64,000 bases of DNA from Eggerthella sinensis (GCF_003339815.1 NZ_PPTT01000003.1:62001-126000), one strand, 5' to 3'. Shown: positions 1 through 9,086, numbered from the stretch's first letter. The notes: generated from the sequence alone by a model not told the origin. Numbers and translations: made by a program.

Positions 1-88
1 GCAAGATAAGCGCGGCGATTGCATAGACCGGACCCGAGTCGAGCATACGTCCGAGCCGATCGCGCTTACGCGATGAAACCTTGTTCAT
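1..88 (-). CDS. N-terminus of a membrane protein, cut by the window edge
   Basis: An ATG on the minus strand at 88 follows a GGAG ribosome site about 8 bases upstream. The first 29 codons give a basic stretch (MNKVSSRKRDRLGRM) followed by a hydrophobic run (VYAIAALIL) that looks like the start of a membrane segment or signal anchor. It lies downstream of lemA on the same strand; lemA is often followed by a membrane protein gene, but too little is visible here to name the family. Confident as a gene start, function unknown. Confidence 0.55.
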   Translation of the reverse strand, partial: MNKVSSRKRDRLGRMLDSGPVYAIAALIL

Positions 89-165
89 GAAGGCAGCTCC
101 GATATACGAGCGTATGACCGCACGCGAGGGAAGTGCGGCGAATCCTACGCGGAAGATTTCTTCAC

Positions 166-196
166 ACGAACGCCGCCCGGCTCGGGCGGCGTTCGT
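166..196 (-). terminator. GC-rich hairpin downstream of lemA
   Basis: Bases 166-179 pair perfectly with 183-196 (14 bp, 3-base loop), 10 bases past the lemA stop. The run that follows on the minus strand is GTGAAGAAATC, so the U-tract is poor. It could end or attenuate the lemA transcript before the next gene at 88. Confidence 0.45.
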
Positions 197-205
197 CGAG
201 TCTAC

Positions 206-760
206 TTAGAACTGCACCTTCGGTGCAACTTCGGCACCGGCAGTCGCGTCGAAGCTGTCGCGCTGCTTGAAGCCCATCATGCCGGCGATGAGCACCGCGG
301 GGAAGGTCTGAATTGCGGTGTTGTACTTCATCACCGTGTCGTTGAAGCTCTGACGCATGTAGCTGATTTTGTCTTCGGTGTTGGAAAGCTCGGCCTGCAG
401 CTGCTGGAAGTTCGTGTTCGCCTTGAGGTCGGGATAGGCCTCGGCAACGGCGAACAGGTTTTTCAGCGCGCCGGTCAGAATGCCGTCGGCTTCCATCTTG
501 CCCTCGGGCGTGCCGGCGTTCATCACGGCGGTGCGCGCCTTCGTCACCTCTTCGAGCGTACCGCTCTCGTGAGCCGCGTAGCCCTTCACGGTTTCGACGA
601 GGTTCGGAATGAGATCGAGACGGCGCTGCAACTGCACATCAATCTGCGCCCAGGCGTTGTCCACCATGTTGCGCAGCTTGATGAGGTTGTTGTACAGCCC
701 GATCACGGCCACAACCAACACGACGACGATGACAAGGATGATGATCAATGGAATGCTCAT
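206..760 (-). CDS. lemA: LemA family protein
   Basis: 184 residues, the usual LemA length. A single hydrophobic N-terminal segment (about 4-25) is followed by the conserved helix NAWAQIDVQLQRRLDLIPNL and a mainly helical, coiled-coil-like body. LemA proteins sit in the cytoplasmic membrane with a short outside N-terminus; their biochemical role is not settled. The start is supported by GAAGGAG upstream. It runs divergently from the DUF308 gene and is followed on its own strand by a membrane protein gene. Confidence 0.9.
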   Translation of the reverse strand: MSIPLIIILVIVVVLVVAVIGLYNNLIKLRNMVDNAWAQIDVQLQRRLDLIPNLVETVKGYAAHESGTLEEVTKARTAVMNAGTPEGKMEADGILTGALKNLFAVAEAYPDLKANTNFQQLQAELSNTEDKISYMRQSFNDTVMKYNTAIQTFPAVLIAGMMGFKQRDSFDATAGAEVAPKVQF

Positions 761-971
761 ATCGCTCCTTCGCTATTACGTAGACAGCATTCTACCATCG
801 CGCAACCCTTTGAGGGAATATGGAACCATTCGGTAAACCAAACCGTAACGCTTATGTTTCAGAAGGCTGACGGTTCCCGCACCCTTCGCGGGCTTTCGGG
901 CGTCCTTTTCCCGCGCATGATAGGTTTCGGGATACCTCCCGCTCCGCTCCCGCCCCCGCAGAAAGGCCGTC

Positions 972-1550
972 GTGGTTGCCATGCCCGATTCCCATATCGC
1001 AGAAACGTTCAAACATCGCAGCAACGTCGGTAAGGTGTCGGTGGTCGCGCTGCTGTTGCTGCCGCTCATCGGCCTCGGGTGCGTGCTGCTCCCCAGCGAC
1101 ATCGTGCTGACGCTGCCGTACCTGCTGGGCGGCGTCATGGCAGTGTCGGGCATCGCGAGCGTGGTGGCGGGCGTGCGCGCCCGCAAGCTCGAAGCGGGAA
1201 AGCACAGCATTGGCACCGGGCTCGTCATGGGCGTGGTAGGCGTGGTGGCCGTGCTGCAGGGCAGCGCCTCCATCATCTACATCGGCGTGATCTGGGGCGT
1301 GTTGGGCCTGTTGAAGGCGGCGCACGGGTTTGACGACACGCTGCGCCATATCGCCGCGCACGAACGGTTCATCCTGATTCTGGCATTCGCCGTGTTCAAC
1401 CTCGTGGTGTCCATCCTCTTGGTGTCGAACCCGTTCGGCAGCATCGACCACCACATCATCGTGCTGGGCGTCGAGCTGCTGGCCTACCCCTTCCGCGTCG
1501 TGCTGACGAAGCGGGGCATGCGCGTGGAAGCCGAGCCCGACGAGGGTTAG
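972..1550 (+). CDS. DUF308 (HdeD-like) membrane protein
   Basis: 192 residues with about six hydrophobic segments in pairs from residue 20 to 175 and short polar loops, the pattern of the HdeD/DUF308 family linked in enterobacteria to acid resistance. The role here is unknown. A GTG start at 972 has AGAAAGG 5 bases upstream; ATG at 981 is the alternative. The stop overlaps the ispE stop on the opposite strand by four bases (TTAG), so the two genes are tail to tail with no room for a terminator. Confidence 0.75.
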   Translation: MVAMPDSHIAETFKHRSNVGKVSVVALLLLPLIGLGCVLLPSDIVLTLPYLLGGVMAVSGIASVVAGVRARKLEAGKHSIGTGLVMGVVGVVAVLQGSASIIYIGVIWGVLGLLKAAHGFDDTLRHIAAHERFILILAFAVFNLVVSILLVSNPFGSIDHHIIVLGVELLAYPFRVVLTKRGMRVEAEPDEG

Positions 1551-2599
1551 CGGTTCGGGACGACGGCTGCGCGCGTCGAGCCGAAGGTGGTGGCGCGCGC
1601 CCACCAGCCGCGCATGCGCGCTTCGGCCGCCACGCGACCCGCGTCGGCGAACGTGGGACACTGCATGAACACCGCCGAGCCGCTGCCCGACATGAGCACG
1701 CGCTCCACGTCGCTGCGCTCGCTCGCCCACGTGCGGATGTCCACGAGCGCGGGCAACAGCTGCTCGGAAACGGGCACGAGGTTGTTGCACAGCGGCACGT
1801 CGCTCGCCTGGCGGGCAGCGAGAGCCGCGTCGCGGTCGGCTGCGGGAATCGCGGTGGGGTGCTCGTCGAACGCACGGTACGCGGCGGCCGTCGACACGCC
1901 GCCCTCCGGTTTCACCAGCACCACGTTCGTGTTCATGGGTTGCAGGTTGTGCGCGAACACGTCGCCGACGCCGGTGAAGCACGCGCAGCCGCCGTGCAGG
2001 AAGAACGCCACGTCGGCGCCCAGGCTGCGTGCCGCTTCCTCGATGCGTGGGTCGTCGGCCGGCACGCCCCACAGGTGCGCGGCTCCCAGCAGCGCAGCGG
2101 CCGCGTCGGACGAGCCGCCGCCCAGACCGGCTTCGGCGGGGATGTGCTTCTCGACGCACACGGCCAGGGTCTCATCGCCTGTGCGGCCGACGGCGGCAGC
2201 CAGCAACCGCACAGCCTTCGTGACGATGTTGCGCTCGACAGGCACGTCGAGCGGCACGAGCCCCTCGCGCGCGATGCACGACAGCTCGACGCTGAGGCCC
2301 TCGCCCCGTCCCGGTTCCAGCTTCATGCGCAGCACGTCGTGCAGCATGAGCGCGTGCATGATGCTGATGGCGTCATGGTAGCCGTCCGGGCGTTTCGCGC
2401 CGATGTCCAGGAACAGGTTCACCTTCGCCGGCGCCACCAGCTTCACGGCGGCGGGCGTGTTGAAGGCGGCCACGTCCACACCCTGCGCAACGCGGGCTAC
2501 CGCCAGCATGTCCACGGCGTGTTCGTCGCTCGCAAGACGCTCGGCGCGCTCCGCGGCGCGGCGGTCGGCGTCGGCGGGGAGGGGAGTCGTTTGCGTCAT
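1547..2599 (-). CDS. ispE: 4-diphosphocytidyl-2-C-methyl-D-erythritol kinase
   Basis: GHMP-family kinase that phosphorylates CDP-methylerythritol in the non-mevalonate isoprenoid pathway. It has the substrate motif PAKVNLFLDIGAKRPDGYH and the ATP loop PAEAGLGGGSSDAAAAL. The ATG at 2599 overlaps the tadA stop as ATGA, which indicates translational coupling. With this start the protein has 350 residues, about 50 to 60 more than usual because of an Ala/Arg-rich segment before PAKVN; a later internal start cannot be excluded. The 3' end overlaps the convergent DUF308 gene. Confidence 0.9.
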   Translation of the reverse strand: MTQTTPLPADADRRAAERAERLASDEHAVDMLAVARVAQGVDVAAFNTPAAVKLVAPAKVNLFLDIGAKRPDGYHDAISIMHALMLHDVLRMKLEPGRGEGLSVELSCIAREGLVPLDVPVERNIVTKAVRLLAAAVGRTGDETLAVCVEKHIPAEAGLGGGSSDAAAALLGAAHLWGVPADDPRIEEAARSLGADVAFFLHGGCACFTGVGDVFAHNLQPMNTNVVLVKPEGGVSTAAAYRAFDEHPTAIPAADRDAALAARQASDVPLCNNLVPVSEQLLPALVDIRTWASERSDVERVLMSGSGSAVFMQCPTFADAGRVAAEARMRGWWARATTFGSTRAAVVPNR

Positions 2600-3099
2600 G
2601 AGGGATTCACCCGTTTCTTCCTCTTCTTGGCAAAGAAATCGCGCAGCAGCGCAGCGCATTCGTCGTCGAGCACGCGCGGCGTCACGTCGAACGTGTGGTT
2701 GAGGCGCTCGTCGGCGTTCACGCTGTACAGCGTGCCGAGCGCGCCCGCCTTCGGATCGGCTGCGCCGTACACGCAGCGATCAACCCGCGCCTGATGCATG
2801 AGGCCCGCGCACATGATGCACGGCTCCAAGGTCACGTACACGGTGCAGCCCGTCAGGCGCCACACGCCCAGGTGCTCGGCCGCCTGCTTGAGCGCGATGA
2901 ACTCGGCGTGCCCCGCGGGGTCCCGCGTCGTCTCGCGCAGGTTGCACGCGCGGGCAATCACCTGCGGCTCGGCCAACGGGCGACGCGTTGCGGGGTCGAT
3001 GGGCTCGTACACGACAACGGCGCCGATGGGCACCTCGTCAAGCGCCTCGGCGCGGTGCGCCTCGTCGATAGCCATGCGCATGTAGTCTTCGTCGATCAT
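2596..3099 (-). CDS. tadA: tRNA-specific adenosine deaminase
   Basis: 167 residues. It converts A34 of tRNA-Arg(ACG) to inosine. The zinc deaminase signature is complete: HAE in DPAGHAEFIALKQA, then TLEPCIMCAG. The expected substrate, tRNA-Arg with an ACG anticodon, is encoded in this window at 17946. The C-terminus is basic (FAKKRKKRVNPS). The gene is upstream of and coupled to ispE. Confidence 0.95.
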   Translation of the reverse strand: MIDEDYMRMAIDEAHRAEALDEVPIGAVVVYEPIDPATRRPLAEPQVIARACNLRETTRDPAGHAEFIALKQAAEHLGVWRLTGCTVYVTLEPCIMCAGLMHQARVDRCVYGAADPKAGALGTLYSVNADERLNHTFDVTPRVLDDECAALLRDFFAKKRKKRVNPS

Positions 3100-3168
3100 G
3101 CCGCCTATTATATGGTATCCTACCGATGCGTTCGGGAACGCGCCGCGAAAAAGCTTGGTGCGAACGAA

Positions 3169-3184
3169 TGTTTCACGTGAAACA
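3169..3184. promoter_or_regulatory. parS site (ParB binding), perfect
   Basis: TGTTTCACGTGAAACA matches the ParB consensus exactly. The dyad extends to 24 bp (3165-3188). It lies between tadA (minus) and tRNA-Ser (plus), 38 bases before the tRNA. Confidence 0.9.
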
Positions 3185-3221
3185 TTCGGCGACGATTCTC
3201 CCGATACGCATTCACCTATGC

Positions 3222-3309
3222 GGAGGTGTGGCCGAGTGGTCGAAGGCGGCAGTCTTGAAAACTGTTAAGCCGCAAGGCTTCGTGGGTTCAAATCCTACCA
3301 CCTCCGCCA
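3222..3309 (+). tRNA. tRNA-Ser (UGA anticodon)
   Basis: Seven-base-pair acceptor stem (3222-3228 with 3299-3305), G discriminator and encoded CCA (3307-3309). The D-arm reads GCCGAGTGG. The anticodon stem GCAGT/ACTGT holds the loop CTTGAAA, giving anticodon TGA. The long variable arm (AAGCCGCAAGGCTT) is typical of serine tRNAs. The T-arm GTGGG-TTCAAAT-CCTAC is intact. Confidence 0.97.
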
Positions 3310-3333
3310 GATTTCCCTTCGCCGCTATTCCCC

Positions 3334-4746
3334 TCATCGCTTCTTGTGCAGCGCGCGGGCGTAGAAAAACGCGAGCGCTCCCGCGGCCACGGCTATGCCG
3401 ATGGCTATCATCATAGTGTCGGCAAATCCGGCGGCGTAGGCTGCGGGCTTCGATAAGCCGGCGGCCGTGTCGTGCAGCACGTCCGACGACAGGATGCCCA
3501 CGAACAGCGCCGAGCCCACCGCGTTCGCTATCTGCACGAACGTCGAATTGATGGCGGCGCCGTGCGGCAGCATCTCGGAGGGAAGCTGCGCAAGGCCCGC
3601 CGTTTTCGACGGTGCCGTCACGAACCCGAGGCCCGCGTACGCCGCCACCGAAGCCAGCACCACCACCCACGTCACGCGTCCGCCGGCTGCCAGCACCACC
3701 CCGGTCAGCCCCACCACGGCAAGCGCGAAGCCGCCCGGCACGAGCGGCCAGATGCCCCATCGGTCGTACACCTTGCCGCCCGTGAACAGGAAGCCCGCGT
3801 TCACCAGCACGGGGCCCAGCAGCAGGGCGCCGGCGAAGAACGCGGTGAGCCCCTGCGCGCCCTCGTAGTACAGCGGCAGCAGCACGCTCAGCGAGAACGA
3901 CACCATGGCGCCCAGCATGTTGAGCCCGATGCCGATGGTGAACCGCGGGTGCGCAAGCGGGCGCAGGTTGAGCAGCGGGTTCTCGCGCTTCAGCTGACGA
4001 TGCACGAACAGCGCGATCACCGCTGCGCCCACGAGCAGCCCCGCCAGCGCGGGGAAGAAGTCGTGCGTGATCTCGCCCAGCCCGTACACGAGCGCGCCGA
4101 GCCCCACCAGGCTGAGCACGGCGCTCAGCAGGTCGACCTTCTCGCTTTGCCGCGGCCGCACGTCGTGCATGCGCGAAAAGCCCACCGCCATCAACGCCGC
4201 GGCCAGCGCGCAGGGCACCACGAACATGGCGCGCCATCCGAAGAACGTGAGCACGAGGCCCGACACGACGGGGGCCACGGCCAACCCCACCGCGATGGCG
4301 CCGCTGTTCAGCGCCAGCCGCACGCCCAGCAGCCGCTTCGGCGAGATGGTGGTGAGCACGCTCGTGGCCGTCGGGTAGAACAGCCCGGTGCCCACCGCCT
4401 GCACGAGGCGGCACCCCACCAGCGTGGGGAAGTCAGGCGCGACCAGCGCCAAGGCGCTGCCGAGCGCAATGGCCCCCGTGCCCACGAAGAACACCCGGCG
4501 CAGCCCGAACCGGTTGAGCAGGAACGCCTCGAGCGTGATGGACGTGGCGGCAACCACCGTGTACCCCACGATGAGCCAGTTCGCCATCGACAGCGTGACG
4601 CCGAAGTGGTCGGCCACGTCGGGCAACGCGATGTTCACCATGGTCTGCGCAAACGACGCCAGAAACGAGCACGCGAGGATCATCACCATCATGCTCTTCT
4701 TCGAGCGCGTGGTCTCACCCGCCCCCGCTCCTGTTGCCTGCTGCAT
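3334..4746 (-). CDS. MFS drug:H+ antiporter, DHA2-type
   Basis: 470 residues from the ATG at 4746, which has GGAAGG 8 bases upstream; a start at 4779 lacks this. After a short polar N-terminus the first helix and loop carry the DHA2 pattern LASFAQTMVNIALPDVADHFG and ANWLIVGYTVV. Around 14 hydrophobic segments fit the EmrB/QacA group. It is probably a proton-driven exporter of drugs or other amphiphiles; the substrate is unknown. It is convergent with tRNA-Ser. Confidence 0.85.
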   Translation of the reverse strand: MQQATGAGAGETTRSKKSMMVMILACSFLASFAQTMVNIALPDVADHFGVTLSMANWLIVGYTVVAATSITLEAFLLNRFGLRRVFFVGTGAIALGSALALVAPDFPTLVGCRLVQAVGTGLFYPTATSVLTTISPKRLLGVRLALNSGAIAVGLAVAPVVSGLVLTFFGWRAMFVVPCALAAALMAVGFSRMHDVRPRQSEKVDLLSAVLSLVGLGALVYGLGEITHDFFPALAGLLVGAAVIALFVHRQLKRENPLLNLRPLAHPRFTIGIGLNMLGAMVSFSLSVLLPLYYEGAQGLTAFFAGALLLGPVLVNAGFLFTGGKVYDRWGIWPLVPGGFALAVVGLTGVVLAAGGRVTWVVVLASVAAYAGLGFVTAPSKTAGLAQLPSEMLPHGAAINSTFVQIANAVGSALFVGILSSDVLHDTAAGLSKPAAYAAGFADTMMIAIGIAVAAGALAFFYARALHKKR

Positions 4747-4901
4747 TCCGACCGCCTTCCGTCCGCGTCCGTCGCGCACGCGCGCGACGAACCCAGTCTA
4801 GTGGCCCGATGCCCACAGCACGCAATCCGTCGCCGCCGCGCAACGCCCCGGTTGCGCAACCGATGCCAAACGCACGGCATGCCCCGACCCGCCACGCACT
4901 C

Positions 4902-4917
4902 TGTTTCACGTGAAACG
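4902..4917. promoter_or_regulatory. parS-like site, one mismatch
   Basis: TGTTTCACGTGAAACG differs from the ParB consensus only in the last base. It lies between the MFS gene start and the gltA terminator. Confidence 0.75.
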
Positions 4918-4930
4918 TGCGTACGTGCAA

Positions 4931-4968
4931 AGAAGGGGCGCGCATCGGCTTCGATGCGCGCCCCTTTC
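4931..4968 (-). terminator. Terminator of citrate synthase gene
   Basis: Thirteen perfect base pairs (4935-4947 with 4952-4964), extended by A-T pairs, loop of four. On the minus strand it is followed by TTCTTTGC. It lies 33 bases past the gltA stop. Confidence 0.8.
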
Positions 4969-5000
4969 GATTCACGTGGTGCTGATGCTGTGCGAACGAC

Positions 5001-6347
5001 CTAGCGCTCGCTCATGGGCACGTAGTCGCGCTTGCCGCTGCGCACCGACTTGTACGCGGGACGGATGATGCGCTTGCCGGAGACGATCTCCTCGAAGCGG
5101 TGCGCCGCCCAGCCGGACATGCGCGCGCACGCGAACAGCGGCGTGAACAGGTCCTCGGGGATGCCCATCATCGAATACACGAAGCCGGAGTACATGTCGA
5201 TGTTCGCGCACATGTCCTTGTTCGTGCCCTTTTCGCGCAAGATGACCTCGGGCGCCAGGCGCTCGATGCTCTTGAGCAGGTTGAACTCGGCCTCGTACTC
5301 CGTGCCCACCGCCAGCTTCTCGGCGAACTGCTTGCAGATGATGGCGCGCGGGTCGGACTTCGTGTACACGGCATGGCCCATGCCGTACACGAGGCCCGTG
5401 CGGTCGTAGGCTTCCTTGTTCACGATCTTCGCCAGGTAGTCGGCCACCTGTCCCTCGTCGGACCAGTCGGCCACGTTCTGCTTGAGCTCCTTCTGCATGG
5501 CGAGCACCTGATGGTTCGCACCGCCGTGCTTCCAGCCCTTCAGCGACCCGATGGCACCGGCGTACGTGGAGTACGGATCGGTGTCGGAGGAGGTCAGCAC
5601 GCGCGCGGTGAACGTGGAGTTGTTGCCGCCGCCGTGCTCGGCGTGCAGGCACAGCATGATGTCGAGCATGCGCGCTTCCTCCGGCGTGAACTGACGGTCG
5701 GGGCGCAGCATGGACAGGATGGTCTCGGCCGTGGACTGGCCGGGGATGAAGCGGTGCATGATCATGGAGCCGTTGTTGTAGCGCGCCTGCTTGGCGTAGT
5801 ACGTCAGCACCATGATGCGGGGCAGACGCGAGATGAGCGAGATGGCGGTGTGAATCTCGTGGTGCGCCGAGCGATCTTCCGCATCCGGGTCGTAGGCGTA
5901 CAGCAGCAGGATGGTGCGCTGCAGCATGTTCATGATGTCGGGCGGCGTGTCGCGCATGATCATGGAAGCGGTGAAGCCGTCGGGCAGCTCGCGCTCGGCG
6001 TCGAGCACGGCGATGAAGCCGTCGAGCTGCTCCTGCGTGGGCAGCTCGCCCATGAGCAGCAGGTACGCCACTTCCTCGAAGCTGAAACGGCGGTCGGCAA
6101 CCGACGTGTCCAGCAGGTCGTACACGTCGTAGCCGCGATAGCGCAGCATGCCTTCGTCAGCGGCCTTTTCGCCATCGGACACCACGTAGCCGTGCACGTT
6201 CGCGATGTTGGTGAGCCCTGCAACCACGCCCGTGCCGTCGGCGTTGCGCAGACCGCGCTTCACGTCGAACTGCTCGTAGCTTGCGGGATCGATGGAATTG
6301 ATCGCTTTGAAGTTCTCGTACAGCGCGATCTTCTTCTCTTCATTCAT
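5001..6347 (-). CDS. gltA: Citrate synthase
   Basis: 448 residues; condenses acetyl-CoA and oxaloacetate. Catalytic regions are visible: LCLHAEHGGGNNS (first His), KHGGANHQV, GMGHAVYTKSDPRA (second His) and RMSGWAAHRFEE near the C-terminus. The ATG at 6347 is chosen because GGAAGG precedes it; 51 further codons upstream are open but do not look like the family. In an anaerobe this probably feeds 2-oxoglutarate and glutamate synthesis rather than a full oxidative cycle (inference). It stands alone, with its own promoter and terminator. Confidence 0.95.
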   Translation of the reverse strand: MNEEKKIALYENFKAINSIDPASYEQFDVKRGLRNADGTGVVAGLTNIANVHGYVVSDGEKAADEGMLRYRGYDVYDLLDTSVADRRFSFEEVAYLLLMGELPTQEQLDGFIAVLDAERELPDGFTASMIMRDTPPDIMNMLQRTILLLYAYDPDAEDRSAHHEIHTAISLISRLPRIMVLTYYAKQARYNNGSMIMHRFIPGQSTAETILSMLRPDRQFTPEEARMLDIMLCLHAEHGGGNNSTFTARVLTSSDTDPYSTYAGAIGSLKGWKHGGANHQVLAMQKELKQNVADWSDEGQVADYLAKIVNKEAYDRTGLVYGMGHAVYTKSDPRAIICKQFAEKLAVGTEYEAEFNLLKSIERLAPEVILREKGTNKDMCANIDMYSGFVYSMMGIPEDLFTPLFACARMSGWAAHRFEEIVSGKRIIRPAYKSVRSGKRDYVPMSER

Positions 6348-6464
6348 GACGCGTCCTTCCTGCCGCGCGCACGCGGCCCCTCTTCCGAAACGAACATGTC
6401 GACCGCCCCTGAATGTGCGGCCTCTGATGGGTATGGCAGATGGGAAAAAACGTCTCTCTTTATT

Positions 6465-6493
6465 ATGATAAAGCGCATAAGCGTCGCGCGCAA
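6465..6493 (-). promoter_or_regulatory. Candidate promoter of gltA
   Basis: On the minus strand TTGCGC (6493-6488), a 17-base spacer and TATCAT (6470-6465) lie about 120 bases upstream of the gltA start, in the divergent region shared with the ABC importer. Confidence 0.45.
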
Positions 6494-6641
6494 TGAACAC
6501 GGGTCAGTTACTCGGCGAAAACCACAGGGTGGCCTTCGCGTCGCCAACCGGTGACGATTGGTCAACGCACCCGCTCCTTGGTCGAGAAGCGAAGCGAATT
6601 CCCTACAATGGAGGCACGCGCCCGAAAGCGAGGATCTCCCT

Positions 6642-8237
6642 GTGATTGAATCCATGTTCACCCTGCTCGTCGAAAAGCGCGCGTGGTTTTTCGACTTACT
6701 GCTTCAGCATATCGGCATTTCGCTCGTGTCCATTGCCCTTGCGGCCCTCATCGGCCTGTCGTTGGGCATTGCCATCGCGGCGTGGCGGCGCGGGGCGAAA
6801 CCCGTGCTCGCGCTGGTGAACTTCGTGTACACCATCCCGTCCATCGCGCTGTTCGGCTTCCTCATTCCCGTCACCGGCATCGGCGACCTCACCGCCGTCG
6901 TGGCCCTCACCATCTACGCGCTGCTGCCCATGGTGCGCAACACGTACACCGGCCTCACCACCATCGACCCCGCCATCATCGAAGCCGCGCGCGGCATGGG
7001 CTCCACCGACCGGCAGCTGCTGTACCGCATCGAGCTGCCGCTGGCCGCGCCCATCATCATGAGCGGCATCCGCAACATGGCCACCATGACCATCGCGCTC
7101 GCCGGTATCGCCAGCTTCATCGGCGCGGGCGGCCTTGGCGTTGCCATCTATCGCGGCATCACCACCGGCAATACGGCCATGACCCTGGCGGGCAGCGTGC
7201 TCATCGCGCTCTTGGCCATCGTGGTGGACCTGCTGCTGGGCCTGGCCGAAAAATCCACGCGCCGCCACCTCGAGCCGCAGCGCAAACGGCGCCGCAGCCG
7301 CTCAGCCGACGGCGACGAACCCGCCCGCAAGCCGCGTCGCCGCCTGGCGCCCGTCGTGGCCACCTGCGCGGCCGTGGTGCTCGTGGTGGGCGGGGCGTTC
7401 GCGTTCATGAGCCGCGGGGGCGGCGAGAACGTGGTGAACATCGCCACGAAGCCCATGACCGAGCAGTACATCCTCGGCGAGATGCTGAACACCCTCATCG
7501 AACACGACACCGACCTCACCGTGGAGCTCACGCAGGGCATCGGCGGCGGCACGTCGAACATCGAGCCCGGCATGGAGAAGGGCGACTTCGACCTCTATCC
7601 CGAGTACACGGGCACCGGCTGGAACGCCGTGCTCAAGCACGAGGACACGTACTCGGAGGACATGTTCGACACCATGCAGCAGGAATACGAGTCGCAGCTG
7701 GGGCTCGAATGGGTGGGCATGTACGGCTTCAACAACACGTTCGGCCTTGCCGTGAGCAAGGACGTGGCCGAGCGCTACAACCTGCACACGTACTCCGACC
7801 TGGCGCAGGTAGCCGGCGAGCTGAGCTTCGGCGCCGAGCCTGATTTCTTCGACCGGCAGGACGGCTACCCCGGCCTTGCGGACGCGTACGGCATCGATTT
7901 CGGCTCCACGCGCGACATGGACATCAGCTTGAAGTACCAGGCGCTGTTCGAAGGCAAGGTGGACGCCATCGTCGTGTCCACCACCGACGGAAAGGTGGCC
8001 GACGACCGTCTCGTCGTGCTCGAAGACGACCGGCATTTCTACCCCTCCTACCTGTGCGGCAACGTCGTGCGGCAGGACACGCTCGAGAAGCACCCCGAGC
8101 TGCGCGACGAGCTGCTCAAGCTGCAAGGAGCCATCACCGACACCGACATGGCGCGCATGAACAACGCCGTGGAGACGCAGGGGCAGGAGCCGAAAGCCGT
8201 GGCCGACGCGTTCCTGGCCGAGAAGGGGCTGATGTAG
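6642..8237 (+). CDS. Fused ABC permease and substrate-binding protein, osmoprotectant/ergothioneine type
   Basis: 531 residues from GTG at 6642, with GCGAGGA upstream; ATG at 6654 is possible. Residues 15-205 are an OpuB/OpuC-type permease with the EAA loop (EAARGMGSTDRQLLYRIELP). A basic linker and an extra membrane helix (about 237-255) lead to a binding domain from about 262 containing TKPMTEQYILGEML, DFDLYPEYTGTGWNAVL and STTDGKVADDRL. This permease-plus-receptor fusion occurs in OpuF- and EgtU-type importers of choline, betaines, carnitine or ergothioneine. The ligand cannot be read here. The ATPase gene starts directly after the stop. Confidence 0.85.
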   Translation: MIESMFTLLVEKRAWFFDLLLQHIGISLVSIALAALIGLSLGIAIAAWRRGAKPVLALVNFVYTIPSIALFGFLIPVTGIGDLTAVVALTIYALLPMVRNTYTGLTTIDPAIIEAARGMGSTDRQLLYRIELPLAAPIIMSGIRNMATMTIALAGIASFIGAGGLGVAIYRGITTGNTAMTLAGSVLIALLAIVVDLLLGLAEKSTRRHLEPQRKRRRSRSADGDEPARKPRRRLAPVVATCAAVVLVVGGAFAFMSRGGGENVVNIATKPMTEQYILGEMLNTLIEHDTDLTVELTQGIGGGTSNIEPGMEKGDFDLYPEYTGTGWNAVLKHEDTYSEDMFDTMQQEYESQLGLEWVGMYGFNNTFGLAVSKDVAERYNLHTYSDLAQVAGELSFGAEPDFFDRQDGYPGLADAYGIDFGSTRDMDISLKYQALFEGKVDAIVVSTTDGKVADDRLVVLEDDRHFYPSYLCGNVVRQDTLEKHPELRDELLKLQGAITDTDMARMNNAVETQGQEPKAVADAFLAEKGLM

Positions 8238-8996
8238 ATGACGGAGAGCACCGCGCCGGCCATCGTGTTCGACCAGGTGACCAAGCGCTTCGGCGACGCC
8301 GTTGCCGTGAACGACGTGAGCCTCGACATCGACGAGGGCACGTTCGTCACCATCATCGGCAGCTCGGGCTGCGGCAAGACGACGCTGCTGAAAATGGTGA
8401 ACGCGCTGGTGATGCCCGACGAGGGACAGGTGCTCGTGCACGGGCACGCCACGTCGAGCGTCGACCCCATCGAGCTGCGCCGCAACATCGGCTACGCCAT
8501 CCAAGGCAGCGTGCTGTTCCCGCACCTCACGGTGGAGCAGAACATCGCGTACGTTCCCACGCTGCTGAACAGCGGCGACAAGGCCCGCACCGCCGAGGCC
8601 GTGAAAAAGTGGATGGATATCATCGAGCTGCCGCGCGACATCATGGACCGCTACCCCGCCGAGCTGTCGGGCGGGCAGGCGCAGCGCGTCGGTATCGCCC
8701 GCGCGCTTGCCGCAAGCCCCGACATCCTGCTTGCCGACGAGCCGTTCAGCGCCGTCGACGCCATCACGCGCGGCACCTTGCAGGACGAGATCAAGCGCAT
8801 CCACCGCCAAACGGGCATCACCGTGCTGTTCGTGACGCACGACATCGACGAAGCGCTCGACCTCGGCGACAAGGTGCTCGTCATGGAAGCCGGCCGCGCT
8901 GTGCAGTTCGCGGAGCCGTGCGAGATCCTGCGCGCGCCCGCCACCGAGTTCGTCGACCGCCTCGTCACCCGCAAGCGCACCGTCTACGCCCGCTAG
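8238..8996 (+). CDS. ABC importer ATP-binding subunit (OpuBA/EgtUA-like)
   Basis: 252 residues beginning immediately after the stop of the fused permease/receptor gene (TAGATG), so the two form one operon. Walker A is GSSGCGKTT, the signature LSGGQAQRVGIARAL, and Walker B with D-loop LLADEPFSAVDAI. The protein ends after the nucleotide-binding domain and lacks the C-terminal CBS pair that senses ionic strength in OpuA and some OpuC ATPases. This fits ligand scavenging better than osmotic gating (inference). Confidence 0.9.
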   Translation: MTESTAPAIVFDQVTKRFGDAVAVNDVSLDIDEGTFVTIIGSSGCGKTTLLKMVNALVMPDEGQVLVHGHATSSVDPIELRRNIGYAIQGSVLFPHLTVEQNIAYVPTLLNSGDKARTAEAVKKWMDIIELPRDIMDRYPAELSGGQAQRVGIARALAASPDILLADEPFSAVDAITRGTLQDEIKRIHRQTGITVLFVTHDIDEALDLGDKVLVMEAGRAVQFAEPCEILRAPATEFVDRLVTRKRTVYAR

Positions 8997-9086
8997 CGCG
9001 CGGGCGGCGCGCCGGGCCCCACGCGCCGGAAAAATCTTCTTCCGACCCCTTCTAAAAAATAGTCAACGGTATAGGATGATCCTCAA

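Noticed and set aside
852-2159. Long minus-strand open frame across the DUF308 gene and ispE
   Set aside because: Arg/His-rich composition, overlaps two recognisable genes in other frames, and has no homology or start signal.
3126-3416. Small proteins starting MFHVKH at several places
   Set aside because: MFHVKH is what the parS palindrome encodes in one frame. Its recurrence at unrelated loci comes from the DNA motif, not from a peptide family.
9006-9027. Hairpin after the ABC importer as a terminator
   Set aside because: GGCGCG/CGCGCC pairs across a 10-base loop, but it is followed by GGAAAAATC on the plus strand with no T-run, so the evidence is too weak.
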